Shown here piece after piece: positions 59,930-64,000 of a DNA stretch of 64,000 nt. Each line of letters starts with the position of its first letter. Positions within the stretch are counted from its first letter, which is position 1. Below the pieces are notes generated by a model, which was not told the DNA's origin, did no database searches, and saw only the letters and a list, made by a program, of their open reading frames with translations. Source of the stretch: an uncultured Bacteroidota bacterium (GTDB taxonomy: Bacteria > Bacteroidota > Bacteroidia > Flavobacteriales > Flavobacteriaceae); assembly GCA_902514615.1 (NCBI GenBank), contig CABXRG010000002.1, forward strand, positions 1 to 64,000, in the 5' to 3' direction. The position numbers were made by a program, and so were the translations under genes.

Positions 59930-60646
59930 TTACTTAGATACAGCAAGGTTATACACAACAAGACCGAAACCGATTTTGTTAACTGCATCACCAATGTTAT
60001 AGATAACATCCATTTGACCTGCAAGGCCACTAAACAATCCACTATACCATCCGTCAGTACCAGCCATATATCCAATTGGATAAATAGCCCAACCTATGAA
60101 TACGAATTTAACTAGCATTTTATGTGCACTCTCAACGTTACCACCTGCAGATTTTGCAAGTTTTGCTGCGCCACCCATAGCAACTTCATGAAGTATCAAG
60201 AAGTAAGCTATACCTGATGCTAGACCCCATAATTGAGCATCTAGTCCCATTATACCTGCCTCACCGAAGTATCCAGTGACAAGCATAATGACTGAAAGAG
60301 CAATTAATTTCCATAACAGGCTTTTAGAAGCGCCTGATGGCTTTAAAATTAGATAGAACTCAACACACATTAGTGGAACAGTTAATATCCAATCTACATA
60401 TCTGTAAGCGGTTGTTATATCGCCTTCCATTGCAGCATTTCTCATATAGTAATAATGAAGAGCTGCTATAGCAGTAATAAGAGCTGAAACAAGCATAGAA
60501 GTTTTCCACTTATCAGCTACTAAATTCATAGCATTGAAAAAGAAAAGAGTTGCCGCAAACATTGCCGCAAAACCAATCCAAAAAGTGAAATCTGTCAAGC
60601 TTAAATCAGTTGCTAAAACTGGTAAAATACTTAATAAATTTTCCAT
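59930..60646 (-). CDS. Proteorhodopsin, light-driven proton pump, Met at tuning site
   Basis: The 238-residue seven-helix protein binds retinal and pumps protons out of the cell in light. Key residues (own numbering; SAR86 green proteorhodopsin equivalents in brackets, from memory): His64 (75), Arg82 (94), Asp85 (97, Schiff-base counter-ion), Thr89 (101), Met93 (105, spectral tuning), Glu96 (108, proton donor), Asp220 (227) and Lys224 (231, retinal Schiff base). The Asp-Thr-Glu set indicates a proton pump and not a sodium (NDQ) or chloride (NTQ) pump. Met at 105 is common in flavobacteria and predicts green absorption. The gene is divergent from blh. The coding sequence is GC-richer than the neighbouring blh. 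Confidence 0.97.
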   Translation of the reverse strand: MENLLSILPVLATDLSLTDFTFWIGFAAMFAATLFFFNAMNLVADKWKTSMLVSALITAIAALHYYYMRNAAMEGDITTAYRYVDWILTVPLMCVEFYLILKPSGASKSLLWKLIALSVIMLVTGYFGEAGIMGLDAQLWGLASGIAYFLILHEVAMGGAAKLAKSAGGNVESAHKMLVKFVFIGWAIYPIGYMAGTDGWYSGLFSGLAGQMDVIYNIGDAVNKIGFGLVVYNLAVSK

Positions 60647-60668
60647 AATTAAATTAATTATTGTTTAT

Positions 60669-60676
60669 GAAAAGTA
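60669..60676 (-). promoter_or_regulatory. Weak candidate -7 element of proteorhodopsin
   Basis: On the minus strand tacttttc differs from TAnnTTTG only in the last base and ends 22 bases before the ATG. The spacer is nearly pure A/T, so chance matches are likely and no -33 element was found. Confidence 0.25.
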
Positions 60677-60754
60677 AATTAAATAAAATAATGGATTAAA
60701 AAAAGATTATTTAAAAAAAAATCATATCTTTTTTTGCGAATATTTCAATGATTT

Positions 60755-61639
60755 ATGAATAATATTATCAAATCAAGAATTTCTATATTTTTATTTTCTA
60801 TAATTATAAGTTATTTATTATCAGATGTTTATGAAAATATTTTAGGTTTTATCTTAATCTTATCAATTGGAGTAATTCATGGTGCTAATGACCTGTTGAT
60901 AATTAAAAATTATACATTAAATAAATCTATTAATGGTCAATTTTTATACTTCTTTTATTATGTGAGTATAGTGCTTCTTGGCTTTTTATTTTTTTATGTG
61001 CTCCCAGCTTTAGCGTTAGTGTCATTTATTCTAATTTCTATCTATCATTTTGGTGAACAATATTGGGAAGTGAATCTGCGTAATACTAAAATTAATCGCA
61101 CTAATAAATTATTTTTAATTATTTCTCATGGACTAATTTTTTTCATAACCATATTTATGAATAATCTTATTACTGTTAATGAAGTTTTAACCTCATTTAA
61201 TTTTATTGAGCTTAATTATTCAAGTTTACTGATTGCAATTTCTTTATTTTTAATTATATATATATTTATACTACTTAAATTCAAGAACTTAAGAAAGTTC
61301 TTATTAAATGAAATTTTATTCTTTTTCCTACTTTTTATTTTGACAATTAATGCCACTTTAATTTATGGATTTGCTATTTATTTTATTTTTTTCCATAGTA
61401 TCTTATCTATAAGAGATCAAGTAAGATTTATTTATAATGATGATAGTAAAGAAAATATTAGAAATTATATTAAAATCTCTTTACCATATTTCTTTCTTGC
61501 CTTGTCCTTTCTCTTTGTTTTTTATTTTACTATTGATTTAGAAAAAATAAATTTATTGCAAATACTTTTTACATTTATTGCTGCAATTACATTTCCTCAT
61601 GTTATAGTAATTGAAAAAATGTATAGGCATATGAAATAG
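60755..61639 (+). CDS. blh: Brp/Blh-family beta-carotene 15,15'-dioxygenase
   Basis: Blh cleaves beta-carotene into two retinal molecules, the chromophore of proteorhodopsin. The 294-residue membrane protein has about eight hydrophobic segments and four His positions that fit the family's metal site: His42 in GVIHGANDLLI, His98 in SIYHFGEQYW, His214 in FFHSILSIRDQ and His282 in TFPHVIVIEK. It is divergent from proteorhodopsin with 108 bases between the start codons, so both may respond to shared regulatory DNA. No crtE, crtB, crtI or crtY lies in the window; beta-carotene must come from genes elsewhere. The function is inferred by family and context. Confidence 0.92.
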   Translation: MNNIIKSRISIFLFSIIISYLLSDVYENILGFILILSIGVIHGANDLLIIKNYTLNKSINGQFLYFFYYVSIVLLGFLFFYVLPALALVSFILISIYHFGEQYWEVNLRNTKINRTNKLFLIISHGLIFFITIFMNNLITVNEVLTSFNFIELNYSSLLIAISLFLIIYIFILLKFKNLRKFLLNEILFFFLLFILTINATLIYGFAIYFIFFHSILSIRDQVRFIYNDDSKENIRNYIKISLPYFFLALSFLFVFYFTIDLEKINLLQILFTFIAAITFPHVIVIEKMYRHMK

Positions 61640-61656
61640 GTTTTTAATTCAATATG

Positions 61657-61664
61657 TATATTTG
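61657..61664 (+). promoter_or_regulatory. Putative -7 promoter element of folD
   Basis: tatatttg is an exact TAnnTTTG match, ending 13 bases before the folD ATG in the short spacer behind blh. Confidence 0.5.
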
Positions 61665-61677
61665 AAAAAATAACTCT

Positions 61678-62553
61678 ATGAAAATAATTGATGGAAAAAA
61701 AATATCTATTGAGGTTTTAGATGAGATTAAAGCATCTGTATCCCATAGAGTTGAAAATAATCTTAAAATTCCACATCTTGCTGCAGTTCTTGTTGGAGAT
61801 GATGGCCCTAGTCAGACTTATGTGAATAGCAAAATAAAAGCTTGCAATCGAGTAGGTTTTCAATCCTCCCTTTTTAAGTTTGATAAATCTATCTTAGAGA
61901 ATGAACTTATTAATGAAATTCAAAAGATAAATATCAATAATAATATCGATGGTTTTATAGTCCAACTTCCACTTCCAAATGAAATAAATCAAGAAAATAT
62001 TCTTAATGAAGTTAGTCCATATAAAGATGTTGACGGTTTTCACCCAATTAATTATGGTAAAATGGCACTTGGCATTGATACTTTTCTTCCAGCTACTCCT
62101 GCAGGAATAATTGAGTTAATTCAAAGGTGTAATATAGATCTAAAAAGTAAAAAATGTTTAGTTATAGGTCGGAGTCAAATTGTGGGACGTCCCATTAGTA
62201 TTTTACTAAGTCAAAATAAAATTTTTGGAAACGCAACTGTAACTGTAGCTCATAGTAAATCCGATAATTTAAAACAATTGTGTCTTGAATCTGATGTTAT
62301 CATATCTGCAATTGGTATTCCAGAATTTATTAAAGGGGATATGATTAAATTAGGATCAACAATTATTGATGTTGGAATATCAAGAGTTGATGACAATTCT
62401 TCAGAAAAAGGATATAAAATTGTTGGTGATGCGGACTTTAAAAGTGTCTCTGAAAAAGTTGATTATATTACTCCCGTTCCTGGTGGAGTTGGCCCTATGA
62501 CTATAGCTATGCTATTAAAGAACACTCTTAAGGCTTGTAGTTTAAATGATTAA
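61678..62553 (+). CDS. folD: Methylene-THF dehydrogenase / methenyl-THF cyclohydrolase
   Basis: FolD interconverts one-carbon forms of tetrahydrofolate with NADP. The 291-residue protein has the catalytic region SQTYVNSKIKACNRVGF, DGFIVQLPLPNEI, KDVDGFHPINYGKMALG, the nucleotide-binding VIGRSQIVGRPISILLSQ and TPVPGGVGPMTIAMLLKNT. All canonical blocks are present and the length is normal. It abuts the convergent membrane-protein gene. Confidence 0.97.
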   Translation: MKIIDGKKISIEVLDEIKASVSHRVENNLKIPHLAAVLVGDDGPSQTYVNSKIKACNRVGFQSSLFKFDKSILENELINEIQKININNNIDGFIVQLPLPNEINQENILNEVSPYKDVDGFHPINYGKMALGIDTFLPATPAGIIELIQRCNIDLKSKKCLVIGRSQIVGRPISILLSQNKIFGNATVTVAHSKSDNLKQLCLESDVIISAIGIPEFIKGDMIKLGSTIIDVGISRVDDNSSEKGYKIVGDADFKSVSEKVDYITPVPGGVGPMTIAMLLKNTLKACSLND

Positions 62554-63423
62554 CTATTCAATCTTATTCATTAAACTATAAATCTTTAATATTAATAGTC
62601 CAAATAGAACACTAGAAATAATAAGTAATTGATTTGTTAGACCAGTAGAAGAAAAAGATAACCTTATAAGAATTGTACAAATTATAAATCCAGTATTTCG
62701 CATAATCTGACTATATCTTTCTGTATAGAGGAATGATAGCAGCAGAATAAACACATCTGCAATAATTAATATAGAGAAAAAGGTATTGTAAAAAACTTCA
62801 TTTACATAGTAAAATGAACTAGCAAAATTGGAATCTAGTCCAATTGAATACCAGTTATAAATACCAATTATAAACAAGCATATCATTACTGGAATTAGGG
62901 TAATACTTATTATTTTTTTAGAACTGATAAAGCGATCTATATTATTAAAAGCTTTCTTATTTTCAATTCTAGATTTAACAAGGTTAAATAGGTATATCAA
63001 AAAGAAAAGTATCAATATACATATTAGATCATAAGTAATCTGAAGATTATATGGGTTTTGAAACCAGTAATCTGTGTCTAAATTAAGTTTAGGGATATCA
63101 TAAAAAATTCTTCTTATAATTATTAGAGAAATAATCTCAAATTGTTTTAGAATAGAAGTTGTAAATGATCTTGGCAAATAAAATATTAATAAGAAAATCT
63201 CATAATATAAAATTATTGAGAACGGAGTGTAAATAGCAGAAATAGGGTTAGTAAGTAAAAGACTTTCGGTAGCAAAATCAATAATTGAATAATTATTTAA
63301 AAGAACAAGAGATAAATGAAATATAAATCCAATTGTAGCAGTCCAAATTGTAATGCTTTCAATTTTTTTTCTGTTTACTTCAGAAAAAATTCCATCAAAA
63401 ATTCTAGTTCCTATACTAAGCAT
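62554..63423 (-). CDS. Uncharacterised multi-pass membrane protein
   Basis: The 289-residue product has about seven hydrophobic segments (for example TIWTATIGFIFHLSLVLLNN and LICILILFFLIYLFNLVKS). I recognise no family motif or active-site pattern. Charged loops such as RRIFYDIPKLNLDTDYWFQN separate the helices. Its stop codon touches that of folD, and it starts two bases after the VOC gene's stop, so it is cotranscribed with the VOC gene and perhaps the NamZ-like gene. It may be a lineage-specific inner-membrane protein; I give no function. Confidence 0.7.
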   Translation of the reverse strand: MLSIGTRIFDGIFSEVNRKKIESITIWTATIGFIFHLSLVLLNNYSIIDFATESLLLTNPISAIYTPFSIILYYEIFLLIFYLPRSFTTSILKQFEIISLIIIRRIFYDIPKLNLDTDYWFQNPYNLQITYDLICILILFFLIYLFNLVKSRIENKKAFNNIDRFISSKKIISITLIPVMICLFIIGIYNWYSIGLDSNFASSFYYVNEVFYNTFFSILIIADVFILLLSFLYTERYSQIMRNTGFIICTILIRLSFSSTGLTNQLLIISSVLFGLLILKIYSLMNKIE

Positions 63424-63425
63424 AT

Positions 63426-63854
63426 TTATATTTTAGTTGAGAATAGCATATTCATATCTTTAAATGATTTGAATTCAAGTGCATTTCCTGAATTATCATA
63501 AAAAAACATCGTCTTTTGTTCTCCTGGAAGTCCAGCAAATCTTATATATGGTTCAATTATAAATTGAATTTTGTTTTCTGTTAATGAATTAGAAAGTTTA
63601 TCAAAGTCATCCCATGTAATTACAACTCCAAAATGAGGAACTGGAACAGATTTGCCGTCAACTTCATTATGATGATTTTTCACTTCATGATTAGGATCAA
63701 CGTGAATTACTAATTGATGTCCAAAAAAATCATAATCTGCCCATTCATTTGATTCTCTGCCTGGTTTACACCCTAAAGTATTTTGATAAAATTTTTTAGA
63801 TTCAGATAAATTTTTTACGGGTATTGCTAGATGAAAAGGGGATAATTTTGTCAT
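63426..63854 (-). CDS. VOC-fold (glyoxalase/dioxygenase superfamily) protein
   Basis: The 142-residue protein has the paired beta-alpha-beta modules of the vicinal oxygen chelate fold: FHLAIPVKNLSESKKFYQNT with LGCKPGRESNEWADYDFFGH in the first half and HFGVVITWDDFDKLSNSL with KTMFFYDNSGNALEFKSF in the second. Candidate metal ligands are His8, the first-half His of GHQLVIH, His79-region HFGVV and the Glu in ALEFK. The substrate is unknown; this subgroup is usually annotated only as VOC family. Seven bases separate it from the upstream gene. Confidence 0.88.
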   Translation of the reverse strand: MTKLSPFHLAIPVKNLSESKKFYQNTLGCKPGRESNEWADYDFFGHQLVIHVDPNHEVKNHHNEVDGKSVPVPHFGVVITWDDFDKLSNSLTENKIQFIIEPYIRFAGLPGEQKTMFFYDNSGNALEFKSFKDMNMLFSTKI

Positions 63855-63861
63855 AACTTAT

Positions 63862-64000
63862 TCAATATAATAAATATTTCTTTCTAATTTTTTTAAACTT
63901 TTCAATACCCTCTTGCCACGTGCCTCTAATTTTAGATTCACTAACACCCTGGACTATTTGTTTTTTAAGATTAGAAGTGCCTGATAGTTTATCAAAATCA
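63862..64000 (-). CDS. C-terminal end of a NamZ-like (DUF1343) exo-N-acetylmuramidase, partial
   Basis: The minus strand is open from the window edge to a TGA at 63862-63864 and encodes 46 residues: DFDKLSGTSNLKKQIVQGVS and then IRGTWQEGIEKFKKIRKKYL before the last LY. This ending matches, from memory, the C-terminus of DUF1343 proteins, now known as NamZ, which release terminal N-acetylmuramic acid from peptidoglycan fragments during wall recycling. The rest of the gene is outside the window. It would be the first gene of a minus-strand set with the VOC and membrane-protein genes. Confidence 0.7.
   Translation of the reverse strand, partial: DFDKLSGTSNLKKQIVQGVSESKIRGTWQEGIEKFKKIRKKYLLY

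Noticed and set aside
60725-60736. Promoter box for blh (tatcttttttttg-like run)
   Set aside because: The T-run is too long for an exact TAnnTTTG match, and the spacer is so AT-rich that chance similarity is high.
1-64000. Mobile elements, integrases, phage genes, toxin-antitoxin or defence systems
   Set aside because: None seen on either strand. All genes longer than about 60 codons can be placed in core or envelope functions, and no terminal inverted repeats or target-site duplications were noticed.

Overview
The window is a chromosomal segment of a low-GC (AT-rich, AGA-dominated arginine usage) marine member of the Bacteroidota, almost certainly an uncultured or streamlined flavobacterium. 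The evidence is the set of lineage-typical genes (a DUF4295 protein after rpmB-rpmG, BshC, a DUF5916 beta-barrel protein, a DUF4369 lipoprotein, a large two-part YidC, rplQ-carA-eno-gltA order), the absence of purine-rich ribosome binding sites, several promoters of the Bacteroidota -7 type TAnnTTTG, and a proteorhodopsin with Met at the spectral tuning site. The genome looks compact: the largest gap between genes is about 108 bases, and many genes abut or overlap. I see no insertion sequence, integrase, phage gene or CRISPR array, so this is core chromosome rather than an island.

Layout. 1-12 kb: the 3' end of tuf, tRNA-Trp, secE, nusG, rplK, rplA, rplJ, rplL, rpoB and rpoC, followed directly by idi (isopentenyl diphosphate isomerase) and a pterin-synthase family gene. 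13-20 kb: minus-strand envelope genes (DUF4369 lipoprotein, DUF5916 barrel protein, htpG, a sodium:solute symporter) around one plus-strand S1/P1 nuclease. 20-25 kb: recR, a lipoyl-bearing acyltransferase (E2), an exonuclease, a fumarylacetoacetase-family enzyme, a PncC/CinA-type amidase, then rpmB-rpmG-DUF4295. 25-28 kb: a large exported Asp-box protein on the minus strand. 28-38 kb: bshC, guaA, a small unknown gene, a LysM protein, pyrG, yidC and mnmA. 38-54 kb: the whole str-S10-spc-alpha ribosomal cluster (rpsL to rplQ) closed by a strong terminator. 54-60 kb: carA, eno, gltA, argS. 60-64 kb: proteorhodopsin and blh as a divergent pair, then folD, an unknown membrane protein, a VOC-fold protein and the end of a NamZ-like gene.

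How the genes work together. Most of the window builds transcription and translation machinery: RNA polymerase alpha, beta and beta', elongation factors, the SecYE translocon core and YidC, and about thirty ribosomal proteins. A second theme is light energy capture: the proteorhodopsin (Asp/Glu proton-pump residues, Schiff-base Lys) stands next to blh, whose family cleaves beta-carotene to retinal; idi upstream in the window feeds the isoprenoid supply, but no crt genes are present here. The most unusual observations are a shared 10-residue acidic tail repeat on L10, the DUF4295 protein and, in short form, L17; a consistently zinc-free set of ribosomal proteins; near-leaderless promoters at recR and guaA; an E2 enzyme with Asn in place of the usual catalytic-motif Asp; and a very stable cUUCGg terminator behind proteorhodopsin.
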